Assembly: GCF_019793465.1 (NCBI RefSeq)
Contig: NZ_JAILYJ010000002.1
Coordinates: forward strand, 248,001 to 312,000
Direction: 5' to 3'
Length of the DNA: 64,000 bases
Origin: Rhizobium croatiense
GTDB lineage: Bacteria; Pseudomonadota; Alphaproteobacteria; Rhizobiales; Rhizobiaceae
Shown here: one piece after another, positions 45,527 through 54,563 of the stretch
Numbering within the stretch: position 1 is the stretch's first letter
How the letters are laid out: each line of letters starts with the position of its first letter
The notes under the pieces: generated by a model
Seen by the model: the letters and a program-made list of their open reading frames with translations, nothing else
The model's database searches: none
Told to the model about the DNA's origin: nothing
Translations under genes and position numbers: made by a program

Positions 45527-47029
45527 ATGATGATGAACGACGCCGCTCGAAAGATTGCAGCTGTTGCTCCCTCGGAGCAGCATTATCGCGAAGCACCCAA
45601 CAACATCGAAGCCGAGCAGGCGCTTCTGGGTGCCATCCTGATGAACAACGACGCCTATTACCGGGTGTCGGATTTCCTCAAGCCGATCCATCTCTACGAA
45701 CCGCTGCACCGGAAGATCTTCGAGGTGGCCGGCGACATTATCCGCATGGGCAAGATCGCCAACCCGGTAACGATCAAGACCTTCCTCAAGGCCGACGAAA
45801 AGGTCGGCGACATGACGGTTTCGCAATATCTGGCGAGCCTGGTCAGCAACGCCGTCACCGTCATCAATGCCGAGGATTACGGAAGAGCGATCTATGACCT
45901 GGCGCTGCGCCGGGCGCTGATCACCATCGGCGAGGACGTCGTCAACATCGCCTATGACGCACCGCTCGACATGCCGCCACAGTCGCAAATCGAGGATACC
46001 GAACGGCGGCTCTTCGAACTCGCGGAAAACGGCCGCTATGACGGCGGATTCCAGTCCTTCAACGACGCCGTTGCGCTGGCGATCGACATGGCGGCCGTCG
46101 CCAAGGAACGCGACGGCGGCCTTTCCGGCATTTCCACCGGCATCCACTCGCTGGACGCCAAGATGGGCGGCCTGCAGCGTTCGGATTTGATCATCCTCGC
46201 CGGGCGCCCGGGCATGGGCAAGACCTCGCTTGCCACCAACATCGCCTACAATATCGCCGCCGCCTACGAGGGCGAGGTGCAGTCGGACGGAAGTATGAAG
46301 GCCAGGAATGGCGGCGTCGTCGGCTTCTATTCGCTCGAAATGTCGTCCGAACAGCTCGCCACCCGTATCATCTCCGAACAGACGGAAGTCTCCTCCTCGA
46401 AGATCCGCCGCGGCGACATCAACGATGCCGATTTCGAAAAGCTCGTCGCCTGCTCGATGATGATGCAGAAGGTGCCGCTCTATATCGACCAGACCGGCGG
46501 TATCTCTATCGCTCAGCTTTCGGCCCGCGCGCGCCGCCTCAAGCGTCAGCGCGGCCTCGACGTGCTCGTGGTCGACTACGTGCAGCTGATGACCGGCTCG
46601 GGTAAATCCAGCGACAATCGCGTCCAGGAAATCACCCAGATCACCACCGGCCTGAAGGCGCTCGGCAAGGAGCTCAACGTTCCGATCATTGCGCTGTCGC
46701 AGCTGTCGCGTCAGGTCGAAAGCCGTGACGACAAGCGGCCGCAGCTTTCCGACCTTCGTGAATCCGGTTCGATCGAGCAGGACGCCGACGTCGTGCTGTT
46801 CGTGTTCCGCGAGGAATATTACGTCAAGAACCAGGAGCCGCGTGATCCCCACGATCCGAAATATCCGGAATGGGAAGCGCTGTTCGACAAGGTGAAGGGC
46901 ACGGCCGACGTCATCATCGCCAAGCAGCGCCACGGGCCGACGGGCACGGTGAAGCTCGCCTTCCAGGCGGAATTCACGCGTTTTGCCGATCTCGCTGATC
47001 CCTCTTTCATCCAGTATGAAGAGCATTGA
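45527..47029 (+). CDS. dnaB: Replicative DNA helicase
   Basis: A 500-residue hexameric helicase. The N-terminal domain (APNNIEAEQALLGAILMNND) binds primase; the RecA-like domain has Walker A LAGRPGMGKTSLATN, Walker B VLVVDYVQLMTG and the SLEMSSEQLATR motif. There is no intein or obvious insert. Three adjacent ATGs (45527, 45530, 45533) are possible starts; the first is given. Confidence 0.96.
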   Translation: MMMNDAARKIAAVAPSEQHYREAPNNIEAEQALLGAILMNNDAYYRVSDFLKPIHLYEPLHRKIFEVAGDIIRMGKIANPVTIKTFLKADEKVGDMTVSQYLASLVSNAVTVINAEDYGRAIYDLALRRALITIGEDVVNIAYDAPLDMPPQSQIEDTERRLFELAENGRYDGGFQSFNDAVALAIDMAAVAKERDGGLSGISTGIHSLDAKMGGLQRSDLIILAGRPGMGKTSLATNIAYNIAAAYEGEVQSDGSMKARNGGVVGFYSLEMSSEQLATRIISEQTEVSSSKIRRGDINDADFEKLVACSMMMQKVPLYIDQTGGISIAQLSARARRLKRQRGLDVLVVDYVQLMTGSGKSSDNRVQEITQITTGLKALGKELNVPIIALSQLSRQVESRDDKRPQLSDLRESGSIEQDADVVLFVFREEYYVKNQEPRDPHDPKYPEWEALFDKVKGTADVIIAKQRHGPTGTVKLAFQAEFTRFADLADPSFIQYEEH

Positions 47030-47125
47030 ACTCCCGGCGATGCTGCAGCATCGGGCTTTCCCTGGACAAAATCGACCTTTAATGTGGCCGGAGAATCCTA
47101 CTCCGGCCTCTTTTCGATGTGGATC

Positions 47126-48286
47126 ATGAGCGAATTTCTCGACGCCCCCGAAGACGACACCTTTGCTTCGGCAGGCCTGCGGCTGACCGTCGACCTCACC
47201 GCGCTGACGGAGAATTGGAGCGACATGGCGCACCGTTCCGGCGCTGCGCGCGCCGCAGCCGTCGTCAAGGCGGATGCCTACGGCCTCGGCATCGAGGATG
47301 CCGGCGAAGCGCTCTACACGGCAGGCGCCCGGGATTTCTTCGTCGCGACCGTCGATGAGGGCGTGACACTTCGCCTCTATGCGCCGGATGCGCGCATCTT
47401 CGTGCTGTCAGGCATATGGCCGGGCACCGAACGGCGCTTCTTCGACAATGACCTGGTGCCGGTGATTTCCTCCGACGAGCAGTTCGCCTTCTGGATGGCA
47501 GTGCTTGCCGATTATGGCGATTACCCTTGCGCGCTGCATGTCGACACCGGCTTCAACCGGCTGGGGCTGCATATCGACGATGCGATCGCGCTTGCCGACG
47601 ACGTGTCGCGGCCGGCAAGCTTCGCACCGGTGCTCGTCATGAGCCATCTCGCCTGCGGCGACGATCCCACTCACGTCATGAACCGGCAACAGCTCGAATC
47701 ATTCCGCAGGGTTACCGCCGCCTATGAAGGCATCGAATCAAGCCTTGCCGCCTCGGCGGGCATCTTTCTCGGCGAGGACTATCACTTCGACCTGACCCGC
47801 CCCGGCATCGCGCTCTATGGCGGCGAAGCGGTCAGCGGCTTGGCGAACCCGATGCGGCCGGTCGCTACCGCGGAGGCTCGCGTCATCCAGGTGCGCAGCG
47901 TCGAAGCCGGTGAGAGCGTCAGCTACGGGCGAGCGCTGCAGCTGCGCCGCGACAGCCGGCTGGCGATCGTCTCGGCCGGTTATGCCGACGGCTATATGCG
48001 CAGCCAGTCGAGCGGCGGCGTGCCGCTGCGCCAGGCCGTGCCGCAGGGCGGACATGGCTTCATCGCCGGACACAAGGTCCCGGTCGCCGGCCGGATCACC
48101 ATGGATCTGACGATCTTCGACGTCACCGATCTGCCTAAAAACGCCGTGCGCGCCGGGGACTATGTCGAGCTGTTCGGCAAGAACATGGCGCTGGACGACG
48201 TGGCACGGGCGGCAGGGACGATCGGATACGAGATCCTGACCAGCATGGGGCTGCGCTACGAGCGGCGCTATGTGGCCGAGGAGTAG
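47126..48286 (+). CDS. alr: Alanine racemase
   Basis: A 386-residue PLP enzyme that makes D-alanine for peptidoglycan. The PLP lysine is in AAAVVKADAYGLG, and the second catalytic base, a Tyr, is in the ESVSYGRAL region. C-terminal beta domain includes RITMDLTIFDVT. ATG 47126 is preferred because earlier in-frame starts at 47084 and 47117 add an unconserved leader. No strong ribosome site is visible. It lies 96 bases after dnaB, with a GATGCTGCAGCATC palindrome (47039-47052) between. Confidence 0.93.
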   Translation: MSEFLDAPEDDTFASAGLRLTVDLTALTENWSDMAHRSGAARAAAVVKADAYGLGIEDAGEALYTAGARDFFVATVDEGVTLRLYAPDARIFVLSGIWPGTERRFFDNDLVPVISSDEQFAFWMAVLADYGDYPCALHVDTGFNRLGLHIDDAIALADDVSRPASFAPVLVMSHLACGDDPTHVMNRQQLESFRRVTAAYEGIESSLAASAGIFLGEDYHFDLTRPGIALYGGEAVSGLANPMRPVATAEARVIQVRSVEAGESVSYGRALQLRRDSRLAIVSAGYADGYMRSQSSGGVPLRQAVPQGGHGFIAGHKVPVAGRITMDLTIFDVTDLPKNAVRAGDYVELFGKNMALDDVARAAGTIGYEILTSMGLRYERRYVAEE

Positions 48287-48330
48287 GAATATTCTTGGCA
48301 GATTGCTATATAGCAGCAAAGGAGTCTGCC

Positions 48331-48588
48331 ATGACGACAATCCGTCTCAACGCCGCCGAAGAGGCCTTTATCGAGCAGCAGATCAAGGCCGGGTATTACG
48401 ACAATGCCAATGATGTCGTTCAGGCCGCTCTCGAGCTTCTGCGCGAACGCGAAGCGAAGATCGTGAAGCTTCGGGCCCTCATTCAAGAAGGCCAGCACGA
48501 TATCGAGACAGGGCGTCTCGTGTCTTTTGACAGTGCCGAAGAGTTGACGGCGTTGATTTTGCAGGCAGCCGCGGAGACCGATAATTAG
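48331..48588 (+). CDS. ParD-family antitoxin
   Basis: An 85-residue protein with the ribbon-helix-helix start MTTIRLNAAEEAFIEQQIKA and the ParD motif GYYDNANDVVQAALELLRER, then an acidic, flexible C-terminus that would wrap the toxin. ATG 48331 has AAAGGAG 7 bases upstream. It is followed by a ParE-like frame and should repress its own promoter, which lies in the 44-base gap after alr (a GCTATATAGC palindrome at 48305-48314 covers the likely operator). Confidence 0.88.
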   Translation: MTTIRLNAAEEAFIEQQIKAGYYDNANDVVQAALELLREREAKIVKLRALIQEGQHDIETGRLVSFDSAEELTALILQAAAETDN

Positions 48589-48637
48589 ATCCCGCCGCTT
48601 CACCGTCTCCCGCAAGGCCATCGACGATCTGACATCC

Positions 48638-48877
48638 ATGTTCCGCTATATAGCAACGGACGCTCCAGTCGCCGCCAGGCGCCTCATCGACCAGATCGGC
48701 AAGAAGATTGGTTTTACGGGCGTCAATCGCAGCTGGCTGAGCCCGGGTCTCAGAGCCGTTATTCACAAGAATCGTTGCATCTATTTCGTCGTCCGAGACG
48801 GCGAACTTCACGTCATACGTGTCCTGCATGGGCGGGAAGATGCGTCACCTGAAGATTTTATCGAAAGCAATCATTGA
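48638..48877 (+). CDS. ParE/RelE-family toxin, reduced
   Basis: A 79-residue product from the first canonical start. The C-terminal half is ParE-like (LSPGLRAVIHKNRCIYFVV, then LHVIRVLHGRED). Homology-like sequence continues upstream of the ATG to about 48584 (RSRRFTVSRKAIDDLTS), the normal first strand and helix, but no ATG, GTG or TTG is available there. GGAG at 48573-48576 lies 7 bases before an ATT that overlaps the antitoxin stop. The segment between the second helix and PGLR also seems about six residues short. The toxin may be impaired. Its stop overlaps radA. Confidence 0.7.
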   Translation: MFRYIATDAPVAARRLIDQIGKKIGFTGVNRSWLSPGLRAVIHKNRCIYFVVRDGELHVIRVLHGREDASPEDFIESNH

Positions 48878-50277
48878 TGGCGAAGGCCAGGACACAATTC
48901 ATCTGCCAGAATTGCGGCGCGGTGCATAACCGCTGGGCCGGCAAATGCGACAATTGCGGCGAGTGGAACACCATCGTCGAGGAAGATCCGATGGGCGGCA
49001 TCGGCTCGGGCCCCGGCAAGACGCCGAAGAAGGGCCGGCCGGTGGCGCTGACGGCGCTGTCCGGCGAGATCGAGGAGGCGCCGCGCATCCATACCGCCAT
49101 TTCGGAACTCGACCGCGCGCTTGGCGGCGGCTTCGTGCGCGGCTCGGCGGTGCTGATCGGCGGCGATCCCGGCATCGGCAAATCGACGCTGCTGATGCAG
49201 GCGGCCGCGGCCCTTGCGCGGCGCGGCCACAGGATCATCTACGTCTCCGGCGAGGAAGCGGTGGCGCAGGTTCGCCTGAGGGCGCAGCGCCTTGCGGCAG
49301 CCGATACCGACGTGATGCTGGCGGCCGAAACCAATGTCGAGGATATTCTGGCGACGCTCGCCGAGGGCAAACGTCCTGATCTCGTCATTATCGATTCCAT
49401 CCAGACGCTCTGGAGCGAGCTTGCTGAATCCGCGCCGGGAACGGTGACGCAGGTGCGCACCGGCGTGCAGTCGATGATCCGCTTCGCCAAGCAGACGGGT
49501 GCAGCCATGGTGCTCGTCGGGCATGTGACCAAGGACGGGCAGATCGCCGGGCCGCGCGTCGTCGAGCACATGGTCGACGCCGTGCTTTACTTCGAAGGCG
49601 ATCGCGGCCATCACTACCGTATCCTGCGCACGGTCAAGAACCGCTTCGGCCCGACCGACGAGATCGGCGTCTTCGAGATGTCCGACAGAGGCTTGCGCGA
49701 AGTCGCCAACCCATCCGAACTCTTTCTCGGCGAGCGCAACGAAAAATCGCCGGGTGCGGCCGTCTTCGCCGGCATGGAGGGCACGCGGCCCGTGCTCGTC
49801 GAGGTGCAGGCGCTGGTGGCGCCGACCTCGCTCGGCACGCCGCGGCGCGCCGTGGTCGGCTGGGATTCGGCCCGGCTGTCGATGATCCTGGCGGTGCTGG
49901 AGGCCCATTGCGGCGTCAGGCTCGGCCAGCACGACGTCTATCTGAACGTCGCCGGCGGCTACCGCATCTCCGAACCGGCGGCCGATCTCGCCGTTGCCTC
50001 GGCGCTCGTTTCGTCGCTCGCCGGTATTGCCCTTCCCGCCGATTGCGTCTATTTCGGCGAAGTCAGCCTGTCGGGCGCCATCCGACCGGTTGCGCACACC
50101 GCCCAGCGCCTCAAGGAAGCCGAGAAGCTGGGCTTTTCGACAGCGCTGCTTCCTTCCGCCTCCGCCGAGCTGCCGAAGGGTTCCGGCGGGCGATGGAATG
50201 AGGTCGAAAGCCTGCCGGATCTGGTCGCGCGCATCGCCGGATCGAAGGGAGCGTTGCGTGTGGAAGACGAGGTTTGA
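48877..50277 (+). CDS. radA: DNA repair protein RadA/Sms
   Basis: A 466-residue RecA-like branch-migration helicase. It has the zinc finger FICQNCGAVHNRWAGKCDNC, Walker A IGGDPGIGKSTLLMQA, the RadA-specific KNRFG motif (VKNRFGPTDEIGVFEM) and a Lon-like C-terminal domain. ATG 48877 shares a base with the toxin stop (TGATG); TTG 48874 is less likely. The close coupling places radA translation behind the toxin-antitoxin module. Confidence 0.95.
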   Translation: MAKARTQFICQNCGAVHNRWAGKCDNCGEWNTIVEEDPMGGIGSGPGKTPKKGRPVALTALSGEIEEAPRIHTAISELDRALGGGFVRGSAVLIGGDPGIGKSTLLMQAAAALARRGHRIIYVSGEEAVAQVRLRAQRLAAADTDVMLAAETNVEDILATLAEGKRPDLVIIDSIQTLWSELAESAPGTVTQVRTGVQSMIRFAKQTGAAMVLVGHVTKDGQIAGPRVVEHMVDAVLYFEGDRGHHYRILRTVKNRFGPTDEIGVFEMSDRGLREVANPSELFLGERNEKSPGAAVFAGMEGTRPVLVEVQALVAPTSLGTPRRAVVGWDSARLSMILAVLEAHCGVRLGQHDVYLNVAGGYRISEPAADLAVASALVSSLAGIALPADCVYFGEVSLSGAIRPVAHTAQRLKEAEKLGFSTALLPSASAELPKGSGGRWNEVESLPDLVARIAGSKGALRVEDEV

Positions 50278-50367
50278 TCCTTTCATTGCCGGGAACGGTG
50301 ATGATATAGGAAGCACACGATAAGGCACGACACGGCCGCCAAGCGGCAGTCCTGGAGTTGATATTAT

Positions 50368-50985
50368 ATGCCCATTACGATTTTCGACGGTATTGTCATC
50401 GGCGTCGTGCTCTTCTCCGCCGTACTGGCGATGGTCCGCGGCTTCTCCCGCGAGATCCTTTCGATCGCAAGCTGGGGCGGTTCGGCCGCCGCCGCCTACT
50501 ACCTCTATCCGTACCTGCTGCCTTATGCGAAGAAATACACCGATGACGACCGCATCGCGATTGCCGGTTCGGCCGCGGTCGTCTTCCTGATCGCACTCAT
50601 CGTCATCTCCTTCATTACGATGAAGATCGCCGATTTCATCATCGACAGCCGCATCGGCGCGCTCGACCGCACGCTGGGCTTCCTGTTCGGCGCGGCGCGC
50701 GGCCTGCTGCTGATGGTCGTCGCCGTCGCGTTCTGGAACTGGCTCGTCGATGTCGACCACCGGCCGACCTGGGTCAATGAGGCCAAGTCGAAGCCCTTCC
50801 TGGATTCGATGGTGGTGAAGCTGAAGGCCGTCCTGCCGGAGCAATTTGCCCAGATGATCGAGGCAAGCTTCCGTGATAAGATGCAGTCGCCGGCGCAGGG
50901 CGGCGAAGGCACCACACCGCCGGCCACCGATCAGGCTCCGGCGGAAGACGCGCCTGCAGGCGGTACACAGCAGCCGACGAATTGA
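50368..50985 (+). CDS. CvpA family membrane protein
   Basis: A 205-residue protein with four hydrophobic segments (IFDGIVIGVVLFSAVLAMVR first) and the family motif RGFSREILSIASWGGSAAAA. The C-terminal 35 residues are Pro, Ala and Gly rich and polar. E. coli CvpA is needed for colicin V production and lies next to purF, as here; its biochemical role is unsettled. GGAG lies about 10 bases before ATG 50368. A hairpin terminator follows. Confidence 0.9.
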   Translation: MPITIFDGIVIGVVLFSAVLAMVRGFSREILSIASWGGSAAAAYYLYPYLLPYAKKYTDDDRIAIAGSAAVVFLIALIVISFITMKIADFIIDSRIGALDRTLGFLFGAARGLLLMVVAVAFWNWLVDVDHRPTWVNEAKSKPFLDSMVVKLKAVLPEQFAQMIEASFRDKMQSPAQGGEGTTPPATDQAPAEDAPAGGTQQPTN

Positions 50986-51047
50986 CACAGTGTTCAAGAG
51001 CTTGATCCGCCGTCCGGCAATTGCCATTTGAGCGGGACGTGAAATAA

Positions 51048-51112
51048 AGGTCCGGCCGGGCATTCAGCTCCGCCGGACCTCAGCCGTTTCAGAGCCCGGC
51101 GAGCGGGCTTTG
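51048..51112 (+). terminator. Double hairpin between cvpA and purF
   Basis: First stem AGGTCCGGC (51048-51056) with GCCGGACCT (51072-51080); second stem AGCCCG (51093-51098) with CGGGCT (51104-51109) followed by TTGA. The second looks like a weak intrinsic terminator for cvpA. Confidence 0.55.
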
Positions 51113-51138
51113 AAAGCGGATGTCGTTCAGCATGACAT

Positions 51139-51158
51139 TATCGGATCAGTTTCCGATA
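51139..51158. promoter_or_regulatory. Inverted repeat upstream of purF
   Basis: TATCGGA (51139-51145) and TCCGATA (51152-51158) are exact inverted copies separated by 6 bases, about 52 bases before the purF start. A regulator site is possible; no factor can be named. Confidence 0.45.
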
Positions 51159-51209
51159 TATGATACTGGAAATGCCGATCCATTCTTGTGAGAGCAGAGG
51201 CCCGCAGAA

Positions 51210-52700
51210 ATGAACCAGTCCCATTCCTTCCCGACCGACGATCCGCTCGACGGAGATACGCTGCACGAAGAATGCGGCGTTTTCGGAATTCTGGGACATC
51301 CCGATGCCGCCGCACTCACGGCTCTCGGCCTGCATGCCCTGCAGCATCGCGGACAGGAAGCGGCCGGCATCGTCTCCTTCGACGGCAAGCGCTTCTACCA
51401 GGAGCGCCATATGGGCCTCGTCGGCGACCACTATACCAATCCGATGACGCTCGCCCGCCTGCCCGGCAGCATATCGATCGGCCATACCCGCTACTCCACA
51501 ACAGGCGAAGTGGCCATGCGCAACGTGCAGCCGCTCTTTGCCGAACTGGAAGAAGGCGGTATCGCCATTGCCCATAACGGCAATTTCACCAATGGCCTGA
51601 CGCTCCGCCGTCAGATCATCGCCACCGGCGCCATCTGTCAGTCGACCTCCGATACGGAAGTCGTCCTTCATCTCATCGCCCGCTCCCGCCACGCGTCCAC
51701 CTCCGACCGCTTCATCGATGCGATCCGCCAGATGGAAGGCGGCTATTCGATGCTCGCCATGACGCGCACCAAGCTGATCGCCGCGCGCGACCCGACCGGC
51801 ATCCGCCCGCTCGTCATGGGCGAACTGGACGGCAAGCCGATCTTCTGCTCGGAAACCTGTGCGCTCGACATTATCGGCGCCAAGTTCATCCGCGATGTCG
51901 AAAACGGCGAAGTCATCATCTGCGAAATCCAGCCCGACGGCTCGATCAGCATCGATGCCCGCAAGCCCGGCAAGCCGCAGCCGGAGCGCCTCTGCCTGTT
52001 CGAATATGTCTATTTCGCCCGGCCGGATTCGGTTGTCGGCGGCCGCAACGTCTATACGACACGCAAGAACATGGGCATGAACCTCGCCAAGGAAGCGCCG
52101 GTCGAGGCCGACGTGGTCGTGCCGGTGCCGGACGGCGGCACACCGGCGGCGCTCGGCTATGCGCAGGAAAGCGGCATTCCCTTCGAATACGGCATCATCC
52201 GCAACCATTATGTCGGCCGCACCTTCATCGAGCCGACGCAGCAGATTCGCGCCTTCGGCGTGAAGCTGAAGCATTCCGCCAACCGGGCGATGATCGAAGG
52301 CAAGCGCGTCGTGCTCGTCGATGATTCCATCGTGCGCGGCACGACGTCTCTCAAAATCGTGCAGATGATCCGCGAAGCCGGCGCGCGCGAAGTTCATCTT
52401 CGCGTCGCAAGCCCGATGATCTTCTTCCCCGATTTCTACGGCATCGACACGCCCGATGCCGACAAGCTGCTCGCCAACCAGTATGCCGATGTCGAAGCCA
52501 TGGCCAAATATATCGGCGCGGATTCGCTCGCCTTCCTGTCGATCGACGGGCTTTATCGCGCCGTCGGCGGCGAGGACCGCAATCCGGCCCGCCCGCAATT
52601 CACCGACCACTACTTCACCGGTGACTACCCGACCCGTTTGCTCGACAAGAACGGCGAGTCCATGGGCAACAAGCTTTCGATGCTTGCCAGCAACGGCTGA
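51210..52700 (+). CDS. purF: Amidophosphoribosyltransferase
   Basis: A 496-residue enzyme that makes 5-phosphoribosylamine from PRPP and glutamine, the first step of purine synthesis. The N-terminal nucleophile cysteine follows a short propeptide (HEECGVFGILGHPDAA, Cys22), giving the Ntn glutaminase; RGQEAAGIVSFD and GNFTNG follow. The C-terminal phosphoribosyltransferase loop is RVVLVDDSIVRGTTSLK. ATG 51210 is the normal start. Confidence 0.96.
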   Translation: MNQSHSFPTDDPLDGDTLHEECGVFGILGHPDAAALTALGLHALQHRGQEAAGIVSFDGKRFYQERHMGLVGDHYTNPMTLARLPGSISIGHTRYSTTGEVAMRNVQPLFAELEEGGIAIAHNGNFTNGLTLRRQIIATGAICQSTSDTEVVLHLIARSRHASTSDRFIDAIRQMEGGYSMLAMTRTKLIAARDPTGIRPLVMGELDGKPIFCSETCALDIIGAKFIRDVENGEVIICEIQPDGSISIDARKPGKPQPERLCLFEYVYFARPDSVVGGRNVYTTRKNMGMNLAKEAPVEADVVVPVPDGGTPAALGYAQESGIPFEYGIIRNHYVGRTFIEPTQQIRAFGVKLKHSANRAMIEGKRVVLVDDSIVRGTTSLKIVQMIREAGAREVHLRVASPMIFFPDFYGIDTPDADKLLANQYADVEAMAKYIGADSLAFLSIDGLYRAVGGEDRNPARPQFTDHYFTGDYPTRLLDKNGESMGNKLSMLASNG

Positions 52701-52780
52701 GCCGCTTGCCACTTTGAACTTCGCTTCCGTGGGGCCCAATTGCGCCCCTCACCTTCGCAAGCCAATCCGGAACCGGACAG

Positions 52781-53521
52781 ATGAACATCAATCTTGAGGG
52801 CAAGATCGCACTCGTCACCGGTGCGTCGCGCGGCATCGGCTATTTCACGGCGCTGGAACTTGCCAAAGCCGGCGCCCATGTCATTGCCTGCGCCCGCACG
52901 GTCGGCGGGCTGGAGGATCTCGACGATGCGATCAAGGCGGTCGGCGGCAGCGCGACGCTGGTGCCCTTCGATCTCGCCGATATGAACGCGATCGATGCGC
53001 TCGGCGGCTCGATCTTCGAGCGCTGGGGCAAGCTCGACATCCTCGTCGCCAATGCCGGCGTGCTCGGCGTCATCTCGCCGATCGGCCATATCGAGGCGAA
53101 GGTGTTCGAAAAAGTGATGACCATCAACGTGACGGCGACATGGCGGCTGATCCGCTCCGTCGACCCGCTGCTCGCCCGCTCGGATGCCGGCCGCGCCGTC
53201 ATCCTGTCGTCCGGGGCCGCGCACAAATGCCGCCCCTTCTGGAGCGCCTATTCCGCCTCCAAAGCTGCCGTCGAGGCGCTCGCCCGCACCTGGGCCGGCG
53301 AGACGCAATCGACGCCGTTGCGCATCACCAGCGTCGATCCGGGCGCCACCCGCACGGCAATGCGGGCGCAGGCCGTGCCGGGCGAAGATCCGCAGACGCT
53401 GCCGCACCCTTCCGAGGTCGCCAAAGCGATCCTGCCGCTGCTCGGCCCCGGCGTCACCGAGACGGGCAAGCTGTTTATCGTGCGCGAGAACAAGCTCGTC
53501 GACTACCGCCTGCCGGAATAG
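52781..53521 (+). CDS. Short-chain dehydrogenase/reductase
   Basis: A 246-residue classical SDR. The cofactor loop is TGASRGIG, followed by VANAGVLGVI, the catalytic Ser in VILSSGAAHKC and Tyr/Lys in YSASKAAVEALA. The sequence is close to the unnamed SDR that follows purF in other rhizobia. Substrate unknown. It lies 80 bases after purF and is convergent with the GH25 gene. Confidence 0.9.
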   Translation: MNINLEGKIALVTGASRGIGYFTALELAKAGAHVIACARTVGGLEDLDDAIKAVGGSATLVPFDLADMNAIDALGGSIFERWGKLDILVANAGVLGVISPIGHIEAKVFEKVMTINVTATWRLIRSVDPLLARSDAGRAVILSSGAAHKCRPFWSAYSASKAAVEALARTWAGETQSTPLRITSVDPGATRTAMRAQAVPGEDPQTLPHPSEVAKAILPLLGPGVTETGKLFIVRENKLVDYRLPE

Positions 53522-53530
53522 GCCGGGGTT

Positions 53531-54280
53531 TCACTTGGCAGCAACGGCCGGAAACAGATGTGCGAAACCCGTTTCCGACGGGCACAGTGCATTGAGATCC
53601 ACCGCCCCCTGAATGCCGTCGACAGTGCCGTTGTCGGCAAATTGCCAGATCGACCAACGACTGCATCCTTCCTGCTGGGGTTCCTGGAACACGCTTCGAA
53701 GCCAGAGGTAATGGTCGGGGAAGCGAGATTCATTGCCCTTCAGATACTGATCATAAAATTCCTGCGTGACGTAGAAAATCGGCTTTTCCGGAAAGGTGTT
53801 TTTAAGCTCAGCGAAGAAGGCGTTCACCTCCGCCACCATTTCCTCGAGCGTCGGGACCTTGGCGCAATTGCCGACAAACTCCAGATCGACGGTGATGGGC
53901 AGGGTCTCCGGCGCCTTCGGCACGGTCGCCACGACATTCTGCGCCTGATCTTTGCCGGGGCGGCAGAAGGTGAAAAAATGATAGGCACCCCTGACCACCC
54001 CAGCGTCTCCGGCACGCTGCCAGTTGTCGGCGAACCGGGAATCCCGGTGATCCCCGCCCTCGGTCGCCTTCATAATCGCGAAACGCACGTTCGGCTGCGC
54101 GGCCACCGTCTTCCAATCGATATCGCCCTGGTGATGGCTGACGTCGATGCCCTGGACCGGATAGGTCGACAAAGATGGATTGTTGAAACGAAGCATTCCG
54201 AAATCGTATGCGAAATAGGCAGCCGATGCGACTGCCAGAATTCCAGTCGCTCCAATCATCCCCCGAACCAAACCTCTCAC
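53531..54280 (-). CDS. GH25 family lysozyme-like protein
   Basis: A 249-residue protein anchored by an N-terminal hydrophobic segment (MIGATGILAVASAAYFAYDF) and otherwise periplasmic. The GH25 barrel shows GIDVSHHQGDIDWK, FAIMKATEG, GAYHFF and the catalytic acidic pair in ITVDLEFVGNC. Muramidases of this family cut the MurNAc-GlcNAc bond. GTG 54280 is used, with GGGGGAA a few bases upstream; no in-frame ATG fits. Such genes are often phage-derived, but nothing else viral is nearby. Confidence 0.88.
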   Translation of the reverse strand: MRGLVRGMIGATGILAVASAAYFAYDFGMLRFNNPSLSTYPVQGIDVSHHQGDIDWKTVAAQPNVRFAIMKATEGGDHRDSRFADNWQRAGDAGVVRGAYHFFTFCRPGKDQAQNVVATVPKAPETLPITVDLEFVGNCAKVPTLEEMVAEVNAFFAELKNTFPEKPIFYVTQEFYDQYLKGNESRFPDHYLWLRSVFQEPQQEGCSRWSIWQFADNGTVDGIQGAVDLNALCPSETGFAHLFPAVAAK

Positions 54281-54563
54281 GCATTTCCCCCATTATCAGC
54301 AACTTCCCAACTGCCTATAAGCGATTTGTGCCGCGAAATGGCAGACGCACCGCGCCGCCGGATCGTTCCTCGCCCCCTCTTGACCAAAGACCATTCCCGC
54401 GCCATAAATCCCGCCATGAAAACGGTTATCTGCATTATCTGCCGGAAGATTATTCGCTAGCGCACGCGCTGGCCCGGCCGTTTTCGTCTCCCAAATAGTC
54501 AAGATGCGAAACGCCCCGGCCCGCCGGTCGCAATATTTTCTGATGTACTTATGGGAGAGTGGT

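Noticed and set aside
45356-47233. A 625-codon open frame on the - strand opposite dnaB
   Set aside because: Antisense shadow; the + strand encodes an unmistakable DnaB, and the - strand product is biased in Arg, Asp, Gly and His as expected for complement of coding DNA.
48871-51063. A 730-codon open frame on the - strand over radA and cvpA
   Set aside because: It spans two real + strand genes and their gap; no start signal or domain supports it.
53531-54280. GH25 lysozyme as sign of a prophage
   Set aside because: No other phage gene, integrase or attachment repeat is visible, and the protein has a membrane anchor; it is more likely a chromosomal wall enzyme.
54504-54563. Upstream ATG for cysS
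   Set aside because: The extra 20 residues are not typical of CysRS, and ATG 54564 has a good ribosome site and family length.
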